A stretch of DNA of 64,000 nucleotides from Nitrosarchaeum sp. (GTDB lineage: Archaea > Thermoproteota > Nitrososphaeria > Nitrososphaerales > Nitrosopumilaceae): NCBI GenBank assembly GCA_021414365.1, contig JAIOOR010000021.1, positions 124,001 to 188,000 on the forward strand, read 5' to 3'. Positions 49,835-57,895 of the stretch are shown piece by piece. How positions within the stretch are numbered: position 1 is the first letter of the stretch; each line of letters opens with the position of its first letter. The translations under genes and the position numbers were made by a program. The notes under the pieces are model-generated. The model was given only the letters and a program-made list of their open reading frames with translations, did not search any database and was not told the origin of the DNA.

Positions 49835-50650
49835 ATGTCTAAAATCAACGAGTCCAAAGAATCTAAAATTGAAGTAAATTCCACATCTGAACAATCAAAC
49901 CCGAATGTTATAGATATGCTGCTTGGCCAAAAAGATCAAAGAGTGGTAGATTCTGAAACCATGATTCTAGAAACACAGAAGAGAATCTGGGCTGCGTTAA
50001 AACAAGGATATGAATATTCAGGCATTACAGATGAATCAGATAAATTTCTACGAAAAAATGTTTTTTCCAAATTTGACATGATAGTACTTTATGTTGATTT
50101 GGTTGGATCTACTACAATGACATTAGAACTGCCTGAAGACAAATTGGCAATTATAATAAGTTCTTTTGCTCAAGAGATGGCATCAGTAATCACACTTCAT
50201 GGTGGTTATGTTTTAAAATTTGTCGGTGATGCAGTAATTGGATATTTTGTTGCTTCTGAAAATCCACTTTTAGCTGCAGACAATGCAATTAGTTGTGCAA
50301 AATCAATGTTAACTGTCATTCAAAAAGGTATCAACCCAATTTTAAACCAATATGACTATCCTGATTTAATGGTAAAAATTGGAGCTGATTTTGGACAGAG
50401 TATCGTTGTTAGATATGGTTCAAATCATGATTCTGCTCATGTGGATCTAATGGGTCCTGCAATGAATATTGCTTCAAAAATTCAATCACGTGCAAAACCA
50501 AATCAAATTTTAATTGGTTACGATATATATTCCAAATTACATCCATCTTCTCAATCTTTATTCGAAGAAGTTGTTTGGAAAAACAACGAATGGAAATATC
50601 GTTCTAGAATAACAGGTGAAATTTACAAAGTATATGAATACAGTGGTTAA
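49835..50650 (+). CDS. Class III adenylate/guanylate cyclase
   Basis: 271 residues. The catalytic domain (about 80-240) has the first metal Asp in VLYVDLVGSTTMT (D88), GGYVLKFVGDAVIGYFV with the second Asp (D132), DLMVKIGADFGQSIV, and the PAMNIASKIQSRAKPNQILIG block that carries the transition-state Asn/Arg. A short N-terminal region (1-75) contains no sensor. It makes a cyclic nucleotide, substrate base not decided here. Unusual for an archaeon to have a lone catalytic domain. Confidence 0.83.
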   Translation: MSKINESKESKIEVNSTSEQSNPNVIDMLLGQKDQRVVDSETMILETQKRIWAALKQGYEYSGITDESDKFLRKNVFSKFDMIVLYVDLVGSTTMTLELPEDKLAIIISSFAQEMASVITLHGGYVLKFVGDAVIGYFVASENPLLAADNAISCAKSMLTVIQKGINPILNQYDYPDLMVKIGADFGQSIVVRYGSNHDSAHVDLMGPAMNIASKIQSRAKPNQILIGYDIYSKLHPSSQSLFEEVVWKNNEWKYRSRITGEIYKVYEYSG

Positions 50651-50793
50651 ACGGTAAACTTTCCGGGACACTCTACATGCTCATAATGATGTTCGGTGAA
50701 TTTTTCCTGGATTACATAAATTACTATTTTATGAAGATCTTCACCTTTGATATTTTTATTACATTTGATACATGTCTTTGCAGATTCTGTCAT
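50647..50793 (-). CDS. Zinc-binding microprotein
   Basis: 48 residues: MTESAKTCIKCNKNIKGEDL, then HKIVIYVIQEKFTEHHYEHV and ECPGKFTV. CIKC (C8, C11) and a second site with H35, H36, H39 and C42. Its start codon overlaps that of the divergent 50792 gene (sequence CATG, opposite strands), and its stop overlaps the cyclase end by 4 bp. Confidence 0.5.
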   Translation of the reverse strand: MTESAKTCIKCNKNIKGEDLHKIVIYVIQEKFTEHHYEHVECPGKFTV

Positions 50794-51319
50794 GTCTATT
50801 TGCGATCTAAAATTGGAATCTATAAGGATCAGCGATCAGCTCAAATTGAGCAAAAATGACTCCAAATTAGCTAATTATACACATGGTCCCTTAAAGGAGA
50901 AGGCAAAAATATGGCAAAAATCAGGTATTTGTGTGGAAGACTTACCTACTAAACAGCTAAAAGATCTTTTTGGATTAAATCCAAATATTCCACATCTTGC
51001 TTTGCAGTTTCCACGACTCCCTCCAGGTTTATCAAATCCTCTGTTTAGGATTTTTGAGAATCCTATGAAAGAAAAACTTAATGAAGAAAATGCATTGATT
51101 AATAAAAAATTACAAGGCTTTCAACAATCCTATCAAAAATACGCTTCTGGATTATTAACTATGAATTCTGGAGCAATTATTCCACCAGGGCATCCATTAT
51201 TTAGCCAACAAAATTCAGTTGTATCTCTAAAAGAAGAAAATGATAAATTATTAAAAGAAAATCTTGAATTAAAGAAAAAATTAGATGATAAAAAAGAATC
51301 TCCTTCTAGAAGAAACTAG
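50792..51319 (+). CDS. Hypothetical coiled-coil protein
   Basis: 175 residues from the ATG at 50792 (MSICDLKLESIRISDQLKLS). The central part is polar with PNIPHLALQFPRLPPGLSNPLFRI; the C-terminal about 40 residues (VVSLKEENDKLLKENLELKKKLDD) form a clear leucine-zipper-like coiled coil. An AT-rich TATA-like stretch (50752-50765) supports the start at 50792. No family recognised. Confidence 0.55.
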   Translation: MSICDLKLESIRISDQLKLSKNDSKLANYTHGPLKEKAKIWQKSGICVEDLPTKQLKDLFGLNPNIPHLALQFPRLPPGLSNPLFRIFENPMKEKLNEENALINKKLQGFQQSYQKYASGLLTMNSGAIIPPGHPLFSQQNSVVSLKEENDKLLKENLELKKKLDDKKESPSRRN

Positions 51320-51430
51320 TTTTTTAATCACACTTTGCTAATATACCTATAAGTTCTCATCAATATTATTTACCAAATTATGACATTTAATATCGAATAA
51401 GGTTAAATATATTCAAGTCCACTTTTGTAT

Positions 51431-51817
51431 ATGACAAATACCCCTGCAGATGCATGGAAAGACAAAATAGTTCATTATAGAAAAAAATGTCAAGATATTC
51501 TCCAATTATCTGATAATGTGCGATATGCTGGTGTGGTTAACGCTTATGGTAGAACATTGACTGGAATTGTCAGACCAGACGTAAAACCATTATTACATTC
51601 TGAGCAAGTCAAAAATGAATTTTTCATAATATCCACATTGATGACATTAAGAAGAGACACTGTAAGTGCAATAGGTAAATTAGATTATGTATTGTTACAA
51701 CACGAAAAAGTATCTGTTGTGATTTTTCAAAAAGATAATTTAACATACTATATTTCAATTGATAGAAAAATAGAGAACTTGAATAATATTATCGAAGTGA
51801 TTAAAAAAACAATCTAA
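51431..51817 (+). CDS. DUF6659-like thaumarchaeal protein
   Basis: 128 residues from MTNTPADAWKDKIVHYRKKCQDILQLSDNVRYAGVVNAYGRTLTGIVRP, with strands such as FFIISTLMTLRRD and VSVVIFQKDNLTYYISID. The alpha/beta pattern and NVRYAGVVNAYGR signature resemble a short conserved thaumarchaeal family (roadblock-like). TTG at 51425 is in frame but the ATG at 51431 is preferred. Function unknown. Confidence 0.55.
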   Translation: MTNTPADAWKDKIVHYRKKCQDILQLSDNVRYAGVVNAYGRTLTGIVRPDVKPLLHSEQVKNEFFIISTLMTLRRDTVSAIGKLDYVLLQHEKVSVVIFQKDNLTYYISIDRKIENLNNIIEVIKKTI

Positions 51818-52227
51818 GCTGGAGTAAATCCGTGATATCCACCTGTTTGCTCTGCTTTATCTTCAAAGAGTGGCTCAAACAATGAAATTAAATAATCATC
51901 AGGATCTAAAATTACTGCATTTTTTCCGGCATCTCTGTCAATGATATCTCGATAAACTTTAACTCCTTTAGATTTTAATTCCTCAACTGCAGATGTTACA
52001 TCTCCAACCAAAAAGCCTATTGTGATTCCATTTTCAATAGAACTGCCTATATGTTGAGCTGTAAGTGAAGCTGGATGTAAACTCAATAAAGCACCCGATG
52101 TTCCTAAATCTACCCATGAACGTCTCTGTCTTTTGATTGGTAGCCCGATAACTTCATTATAGAATTTTACAGATTTATCTAAATCTTTTACGGCTAAAAT
52201 CACGTTTCCAACTTTTTTGATATTCAC
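51814..52227 (-). CDS. VOC-family (glyoxalase/bleomycin-resistance-like) protein
   Basis: 137 residues with paired beta-alpha-beta-beta-beta units: VILAVKDLDKSVKFYNEVIGLPIKRQRRSWVDLG and IGFLVGDVTSAVEELKSKGVKVYRDIIDRDAGKNAVILDPDDYLISLFEP. Metal ligands are only partly conserved (Glu in LFEP). It may bind a metal and a small substrate. It ends 2 bp inside the 51431 gene end, tail to tail. Confidence 0.82.
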   Translation of the reverse strand: MNIKKVGNVILAVKDLDKSVKFYNEVIGLPIKRQRRSWVDLGTSGALLSLHPASLTAQHIGSSIENGITIGFLVGDVTSAVEELKSKGVKVYRDIIDRDAGKNAVILDPDDYLISLFEPLFEDKAEQTGGYHGFTPA

Positions 52228-52261
52228 ATATACCCTACTCTAAAGTATGTTAAATTCTTTG

Positions 52262-52480
52262 TTATTGAACTTCTACCATGGTTTCAGTTCTTTCTACACC
52301 GTTAATTTTTTGAATTTGATTAGTGACATCTTTAATTTTTCCTAATTCTGCTACTTCAATTATGGCCACAGCATCAAATTGCCCGCTTGTTGGAAATGAA
52401 TCATAAACAAAATCTACCTTACGTAGTCTTGCTGCGATTAATTTTTTGGGGGATTTTACTAAAATGATTGCTCTTACCAT
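52262..52480 (-). CDS. Stand-alone Lrp/AsnC ligand-binding domain protein
   Basis: 72 residues forming an alpha-beta ligand-binding (RAM) domain without any helix-turn-helix: MVRAIILVKSPKKLIAARLRKVDFVYDSFPTSGQFDAVAIIEVAELGKIKDVTNQIQKINGVERTETMVEV. Overlaps its neighbour by 7 bp, so the two are translated together and may make a heterodimer. Confidence 0.8.
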   Translation of the reverse strand: MVRAIILVKSPKKLIAARLRKVDFVYDSFPTSGQFDAVAIIEVAELGKIKDVTNQIQKINGVERTETMVEVQ

Positions 52481-52713
52481 CCCATATTTACCTCTACTTC
52501 AATTAATGTTTCAGTTGTTACAATTTCCTTGATTTTTTTAAAGTCAATTACGGTATTATTGATTTCATCTATATTCCCATACAATATTGCAGTAATGTCT
52601 GCACGACCAGTAACAATCATCAAATCTTTTACTATCTTACGTTTTTTTTTAAGAATTTCAACTACTGTGTCTACCTTACCTGGTTTTACAGTGATTAGAC
52701 AAAGTGCTTTCAC
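52474..52713 (-). CDS. Stand-alone Lrp/AsnC ligand-binding domain protein
   Basis: 79 residues, the same fold as its partner: MKALCLITVKPGKVDTVVEILKKKRKIVKDLMIVTGRADITAILYGNIDEINNTVIDFKKIKEIVTTETLIEV. No DNA-binding domain. Such RAM proteins often bind amino acids and modulate full Lrp regulators by mixing into their oligomers. Confidence 0.8.
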   Translation of the reverse strand: MKALCLITVKPGKVDTVVEILKKKRKIVKDLMIVTGRADITAILYGNIDEINNTVIDFKKIKEIVTTETLIEVEVNMGW

Positions 52714-52797
52714 ATGGACTATATGATCTAGGATCGAATAAAGATTGCTTTCCTAAACAATAGAATAGATTAACTACTTTCTTTAGTCATAAATGGC

Positions 52798-54090
52798 ATG
52801 AAAATAAATGTCGAGTCAGTATCTGAGGCAAGCGAGCCAATCCAGTTGTTTTATAGTGGTTGCAAATCCCCAGCTACAAAAGATAAGTACACACAATCAC
52901 TAAAAAGGGTGATTTTTGAATTTATGGAAGATATTCTGACATGTGATACTTTTGAGTCCCGTGCAAATGAGATAGTCACTAGGGCAAGAGAAGACCCCAA
53001 ATGGATTACAAGTGTCTTGATTGCAATAGTTGATGCCCTAAAGAAAAAGACAGAATTGCCTAGCAATGATCCTGACTTTTTAAAAACATCATGCTTTGAT
53101 AACTACATTCCGCCAATGAAAAAACTTCTGGATATGAATGACGTTCCAGTGGTATGGAAAAAAATCTATTCAATGTATCCGGAGAACCACAGCGATGAGG
53201 AGACAAGGGGGTACAGTAGGGCAGAGATAAGACAGATGCTAAAAATTGCAAATGCCCAGGATTCTGCATCTATTCTGATAGCGTCCTCCAGTGGAATAAG
53301 GCTGGGGGCTTTTGATTTTAGATGGAAGCATATCAAACCAGTTTATGAGATTGATGGAAATTACATTTGGGAAGACCAGGACATTACAGAAAGTGTTACA
53401 AAAGATGGCAAGGTTGTCTGCGGATTGATTGTAATTTATTCAGACTCTGAGCACAGACAGTTTGGATTCATTACTCCTGAAGCTTTGGATGCAATTCAAG
53501 CTTATCGTACTAGCTGGATTCAGCAGATTGGAAAAGAACCACAGCCAGAACAACCATTTTTAAAACAAGAGGGAATATTTGTCAAGCCATTGCACATCAA
53601 ATCTTTGTGGTCTCACATTAGAAAAATAGTTGTAAGTGCAGGACTGCGAGACCCTCTGGTAAAGGGAAAAAGACGACACGAGATTCCACTGATGAACGGC
53701 TTTAGAAGATTCTTTAATCGCACAAACAAAGAATCAATCTCAAAGGATTCAGTGTTGGCTCAATTGATAAAAAAAGAAGTAATGATGGGACACACTGGTT
53801 TGATTTCACTTGATAAAAATTATTTCAAGCTGCACATGTCTGAACTAGTAGAAGAATATCTCAATGCAGTTCCTGACTTGACAATATCTGATGAGTTTAG
53901 ATTGCAAGCTGAAAATGCCAAACTCAAAGAAAACGAATCAAACCAGAAATCATCTGAAACAATAAACAGTCTCTGGGAAAACATTGCTGAATTGCAATTT
54001 GAGGTAAAGGCACTTCGCGCATCTGCCCAGACAAGATATGATGATGAACTAAAGGAACGAATCAAATCTCTAAAAGATAACTTGCGATAA
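52798..54090 (+). CDS. Tyrosine recombinase (phage-type integrase)
   Basis: 430 residues. An N-terminal core-binding region (about 10-120) is followed by the catalytic domain: SSSGIRLGAFDF with R168, HEIPLMNGFRRFFNR (H294, R303), MGHTGLISLDKNYFKLH (H332, nucleophile Y342). A charged coiled coil (about 370-425) ends it. Catalytic R-H-R-H-Y residues are all present, so it should be active. It seems somewhat less AT-rich than its neighbours. Likely integrates an element at a tRNA or mediates rearrangement. Confidence 0.85.
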   Translation: MKINVESVSEASEPIQLFYSGCKSPATKDKYTQSLKRVIFEFMEDILTCDTFESRANEIVTRAREDPKWITSVLIAIVDALKKKTELPSNDPDFLKTSCFDNYIPPMKKLLDMNDVPVVWKKIYSMYPENHSDEETRGYSRAEIRQMLKIANAQDSASILIASSSGIRLGAFDFRWKHIKPVYEIDGNYIWEDQDITESVTKDGKVVCGLIVIYSDSEHRQFGFITPEALDAIQAYRTSWIQQIGKEPQPEQPFLKQEGIFVKPLHIKSLWSHIRKIVVSAGLRDPLVKGKRRHEIPLMNGFRRFFNRTNKESISKDSVLAQLIKKEVMMGHTGLISLDKNYFKLHMSELVEEYLNAVPDLTISDEFRLQAENAKLKENESNQKSSETINSLWENIAELQFEVKALRASAQTRYDDELKERIKSLKDNLR

Positions 54091-54230
54091 ATCAGTTATA
54101 ACTAAAATCAGTTATAACAAATCACGCACATCAAAATAAAGTAGATTCTAACTTTACGAATGACTGTTTGTGATTAAAAAATCAGTTATAACAAAATTAC
54201 AAATCAGTTATAACTAAAATTAGTTATAAA
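54091..54230. repeat. ATCAGTTATAAC iteron cluster
   Basis: Four perfect copies of ATCAGTTATAAC (54091-54102, 54107-54118, 54181-54192, 54203-54214) and a degenerate fifth (54219-54230). The first two and second two are each spaced 16 or 22 bp apart. The core GTTATAAC is a palindrome. They lie immediately after the integrase gene, as expected for recombinase accessory sites, replication iterons or a repressor array. Confidence 0.75.
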
Positions 54231-54257
54231 AAATTAATTTTTCATCTTTTTGCCATA

Positions 54258-54837
54258 GGATGCAAGGATGAAAAATAATTACGCACAATGTTTTTCATCC
54301 ATAAAAAACGATGCCATCTTTGTCCATCTAGGATGCAAAAAGATGAACCATCTTTCATGTCATGGTAAGGATGAAAATCATGAAAAACAAGACGAAATTC
54401 ATCCTTTTGATAAAAAATTCATCTAGATGGCATGGGTATGCCATATGATGGCCATATGATGACATAAAATGAATCCATCCTACGCAAAAGATGGACCAAA
54501 CCCTTGTACCATGACATGATTTGCTTATAAACAAAACCATCTTTTTGGTTTTAAAAATTATTTATAAAAAATTATTATTTATAAAAAATTCATCATTCGA
54601 TCTATTTCCATCTTTTTTCAAGGATGAAAAATAATTTACGCCTGATTTTTTTCCATCATGTTTTTTCCATTGAAAAAAGATGCAAAAAGATGCATCCTAG
54701 ATAATCCTCATCTTCATAATCTTCATCCTTGTAATCGAGGCTAATACCATGAAAATACATCAAGGATAGGATGAAGATGCATCTGGATGGCCATCCTATG
54801 GAAAAACATGGACAAAATCAGCATACCATGACATGAT
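54258..54837. repeat. GGATG/CATCC repeat array, about 0.6 kb, non-coding
   Basis: GGATG occurs seven times (54258, 54266, 54331, 54369, 54622, 54769, 54785) and its complement CATCC six times (54296, 54400, 54476, 54693, 54724, 54792), with many more GATG/CATC and CCAT near-matches. Two imperfect units of about 257 and 218 bp can be aligned: both begin AAGGATGAAAAATAATT and end TACCATGACATGAT (54507-54520, 54824-54837). The mixed orientation allows local hairpins. No convincing gene lies between 54091 and 55089; the one minus-strand frame in it is a by-product. Confidence 0.7.
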
Positions 54838-55089
54838 AGAACAGATCAAAAAAACTAGAATTGATCGCTAGTACAAAATTGAATCAAAAATTTAGTCCTA
54901 TGATGAAATTATGAGTCATATGCAAATATTTGCTGTAAAATAATTTCAAACAAATCTTCCGATGGAAACTAGATTCATCAGTACCGGCCACATTTTATTA
55001 TGTATTGCTAATTTTGGTACTGTGGTATTGTCGGTTGAAAATTCTATCTGTTGAAATCGCCTTTATTATGATGTAAAAACATCAAAAGT

Positions 55090-55275
55090 ATGCAATTCAA
55101 GATTAAGGCATGGATTATCTATCTTCTAGGCTTGCTAGTTGTACTTGGTCTTGGCTTTTTTACTGATGTGATATCCTCTCCTTTGGTTGGGTATTATTTG
55201 TTATATGGCACTATTGCTTTAGGTGCTTATTATCTTACACACAGACTTTGGTTTGGAAAGCAAAAAAAATCCTAG
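55090..55275 (+). CDS. Two-helix membrane protein
   Basis: 61 residues with transmembrane segments AWIIYLLGLLVVLGLGFFTD (about 7-26) and LVGYYLLYGTIALGAYYLTHRLW (about 32-54), ending in a basic tail. Small, without signature. First gene after the repeat array. Function unknown. Confidence 0.55.
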   Translation: MQFKIKAWIIYLLGLLVVLGLGFFTDVISSPLVGYYLLYGTIALGAYYLTHRLWFGKQKKS

Positions 55276-55405
55276 ATTAAAAAAATAACATTACAACTTT
55301 GATCACAATTACAATCTTGGGTTCTGTTCGGTCTATGGGACATATTCTCCCTGTTGTCTGTCGGTTGATGAGTTTTGTTAAATAACTCACAGCACCATAA
55401 CAATC

Positions 55406-55705
55406 ATGAATAAAGATTCCAAAAAAACATTGACTATATTACGACAGTCTATTTGGTCATCTTTCATAATCTTGTTTGCGGGGCTTGTTCTCGGATCGTT
55501 GTTACTTCCTGTTAAATTAGAGGGATTTGTACAAATGACCGTCATTATTGGTGCATTAGTATTATTTTTCTTTGGAGTCGGTTTACAGGTGAAAAAAGAA
55601 CGAACTACCATTAATGATGTTAATACACTAAAAAATCAAGTTACAGAATTAAACAATAGATTAGCAAAATTAGAAAATAATCAAACTAAACAAGATAATC
55701 AATAA
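55406..55705 (+). CDS. Membrane protein with C-terminal coiled coil
   Basis: 99 residues. Helices SIWSSFIILFAGLVLGSLLLP (about 15-35) and VQMTVIIGALVLFFFGVGLQV (about 42-62) are followed by a cytoplasmic coiled coil, NDVNTLKNQVTELNNRLAKLENNQTKQ. This resembles small scaffold or holin-like proteins of mobile elements, but no family is identified. Confidence 0.55.
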   Translation: MNKDSKKTLTILRQSIWSSFIILFAGLVLGSLLLPVKLEGFVQMTVIIGALVLFFFGVGLQVKKERTTINDVNTLKNQVTELNNRLAKLENNQTKQDNQ

Positions 55706-55744
55706 CCATCAGAGTTATCTTAAAACCCAATCTAGTGAGTTTCT

Positions 55745-55885
55745 TTATTTTTTGCTTGCGTTCTGAATCACAGTAATCCATTTGTTGTCTCCCTTAATTT
55801 CAATCCCGCAGGCTTCGGCAGGTGTCTTTCCATCTAAAATCATATGAGGTTTGAAATAATTGTGATAAATTTGGGTTCTGTCAAC
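55745..55885 (-). pseudogene. Transposase C-terminal remnant
   Basis: A reading frame without start codon encodes VDRTQIYHNYFKPHMILDGK, then TPAEACGIEIKGDNKWITVI and a short end. The YHNYFKPHM-x-LDGKTPAEA signature matches the C-terminus of DDE transposases of the IS6/IS240-type. Only about 46 residues remain and the frame is closed on its left by a stop, so this is a decayed insertion sequence. Confidence 0.7.
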
Positions 55886-55978
55886 TTATCGTCAGATATT
55901 CTAGATGTTAAAATTCTTCGGGGAGGTTTTAGGTAATATCGTACTTGATTTTTTAGTGGGTTTGTTATTTTTAAAAAA

Positions 55979-56776
55979 GTGACCAAAAAAGATTCTATCA
56001 CTTGGCATGTTAACGATAGTGGGAAAGTAGGTTATATCAAGAAGGAATATAGATTTGGGAAATACCGATTTCATGATTTTGCTAATAGGTATTTTGATCT
56101 TGAAAAATATGATGAAGAGTTCCAACATCATGAAGGTATTTTTGAACCTGATGACCTAAGATTTTGTATTTCTTGGGATATTGATCATGATGATGGTGGT
56201 GTTTTAAAAGATAAAACCAAAAAAGAGTTAATTCAGATTTTAAATTTACTTTCATTACAAACAAATCGTTCATATCAATATGGTCAATTTGATCACACTA
56301 CTGATTCTAAACCTAATTCTAGTCATATAGAAATATCTATGATGGAAAAACCAATAGAAATTTCTGAAATGGAATTACAGAAAACAGTTGAATTGTTTGA
56401 ACAAAAAGAAAAACTTGATCCAGATAAAATTGAACTGATTGAACGTGCAATTGATTGGTTTGGGAGAGGGATAAGAGAACGTGATTTGATTAATGCATTC
56501 ATTAATTATTGGATAGGTTTTGAAATACTTTCAAATTGGATTGGTAACGGCTCAAAATTCATTTGTCCTAATTGTGAATATGTCATTTTTCCAAGTTCTA
56601 TCAAAGGTAGATGTAAAGAATTTTTAGAATTAACAAAAATCACCCATAATCTAGATGAACTTTATGGTAAAAGAAACGGATTGGTTCATAGTGCAAATCC
56701 AATTACAATTCAAAATAGAAACAATGTGAGAGATTTATTGAAAGAATCCATTCTTTTCTGTTTAGGAAAAAAATAA
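55979..56776 (+). CDS. Apea-like HEPN-domain protein
   Basis: 265 residues, GTG start at 55979. The C-terminal part (about 150-265) has LINAFINYWIGFEILSNWIG, a zinc-like CPNC (196-199) and ELYGKRNGLVHSANP. R232-x4-H237 is the HEPN RNase motif. The N-terminal 150 residues are beta-rich and charged with no match. HEPN proteins often cut RNA in toxin, abortive-infection or defence systems, so a host-defence role is plausible inside this island. Confidence 0.65.
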   Translation: MTKKDSITWHVNDSGKVGYIKKEYRFGKYRFHDFANRYFDLEKYDEEFQHHEGIFEPDDLRFCISWDIDHDDGGVLKDKTKKELIQILNLLSLQTNRSYQYGQFDHTTDSKPNSSHIEISMMEKPIEISEMELQKTVELFEQKEKLDPDKIELIERAIDWFGRGIRERDLINAFINYWIGFEILSNWIGNGSKFICPNCEYVIFPSSIKGRCKEFLELTKITHNLDELYGKRNGLVHSANPITIQNRNNVRDLLKESILFCLGKK

Positions 56777-56951
56777 TCAAACCAAATAATTCACTACTAA
56801 TCAAACACATTTCACGTCCAGTTTTACCACTTTCTTTACTTTCTGCTTATATTTTGAATCAGGAGTTCTTAGTAAGTATCTTAGAAAGTAACTAAAGGTC
56901 AATACCAAATACAGGATCCACTATAAATACAATATAATCCTAATTGCATTT

Positions 56952-57155
56952 ATGGCTGAAAACAAAAAAAACATTTCTAGAGAATCAATAGGGATCGCAA
57001 GTGCAGATGCACCAATAAGAGCACAAGAATCCGTAAATGCACCAACAAGACAATTCAATGGAAGTCAAGATGCGCCAACAAGATATTCAGTAAATGCACC
57101 AACAAATAGTTCAAAAGGAAAAACAGTTAGTTCAAAAATCACTGCTAACGATTAA
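56952..57155 (+). CDS. 67-residue protein with repeated APTR-like motifs
   Basis: The sequence after an N-terminal MAENKKNISRESIG contains ADAPIR, VNAPTR, QDAPTR and VNAPTN at 13-14 residue spacing, a tetrapeptide-like repeat in a Ser/Asn-rich background with no hydrophobic core. Likely disordered. It is 4 bp before the end of the divergent 187-residue gene. Unusual composition and repeat structure; function unknown. Confidence 0.5.
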   Translation: MAENKKNISRESIGIASADAPIRAQESVNAPTRQFNGSQDAPTRYSVNAPTNSSKGKTVSSKITAND

Positions 57156-57715
57156 AAATATTTTTTCAAACTTTCCATCACAGATGGAATTTCTTTTATC
57201 ATTTCTATTTCAATTTGATTTAATGTTATGACATCATCATCAACATAATCATTATCTACAATTTTTTGCACAAGTTGGTCATGAATTGTAATTTTATGAT
57301 ATACATCTTGAATGGGCTGTTGTAATGTGTGATGAATTTCGTTGAAATTTCCAGAATTTACATACCCATCATAGACTCTATGATTCATGTAGATGTGTTT
57401 GTAATGGACTTTTTTACCATTAATTTCATGTTCTTGAGTTTTACGATCCAAGTGACCATCAAGTGATTCAATTCCATCTTTTAATTCACCATGAATTTTT
57501 TTGCAAACCTCTTTGTTGCTTACAGACCCATTTTTTCTAGTTCTATAATCATAAACAAACACTATGGCACCGATTATCATTACAGAAACTAATCCTATTG
57601 GAATTATGGCAGGGTGAATTTCATTAAGCATTTTCTTAAATCCTTCCCAATATTCAGGAATGGCTATCCAGAAGGCTACTCCTCCAAGTGCTATAAAGAA
57701 TCCAGTAAACCTCAT
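57152..57715 (-). CDS. Membrane-anchored hypothetical protein
   Basis: 187 residues. Two N-terminal transmembrane segments (FTGFFIALGGVAFWIAIPEYW and IIPIGLVSVMIIGAIVFVYDY) precede a His- and charge-rich cytoplasmic domain (EHEINGKKVHYKHIYMNHRVYDGYV). It ends tail to tail with the APTR-repeat gene, overlapping by 4 bp. No family recognised. Confidence 0.55.
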   Translation of the reverse strand: MRFTGFFIALGGVAFWIAIPEYWEGFKKMLNEIHPAIIPIGLVSVMIIGAIVFVYDYRTRKNGSVSNKEVCKKIHGELKDGIESLDGHLDRKTQEHEINGKKVHYKHIYMNHRVYDGYVNSGNFNEIHHTLQQPIQDVYHKITIHDQLVQKIVDNDYVDDDVITLNQIEIEMIKEIPSVMESLKKYF

Positions 57716-57895
57716 TTCTTACTCGTTTTCTCATAATTTTCTAATAAATGAGTCGATCTTTGACGGGGCAGTATTTCCCCTCTGAACCACGGATTTGACA
57801 GAACCTTAATTTGGGTACTGGTGTGTAGTCGGCTGAAAATTATTGATTATCTTTACAAAAAGAATCTTGTAGAGAAAGTATCTCTGGAATAAAAC

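Noticed and set aside
50677-50859. 60-codon plus-strand frame upstream of 50792
   Set aside because: It is hydrophobic antisense of the zinc microprotein and overlaps the coiled-coil gene in another frame.
52720-52797. Search for an intact tRNA or att repeat at the left of the integrase
   Set aside because: No cloverleaf and no match to the 60048-60074 fragment could be found there.
54355-54540. 61-codon minus-strand frame in the GGATG array
   Set aside because: It runs through repeat sequence and has no start context; low-complexity by-product.
54091-54837. CRISPR array
   Set aside because: The repeats are short, irregularly spaced, occur in both orientations and have no cas genes nearby.
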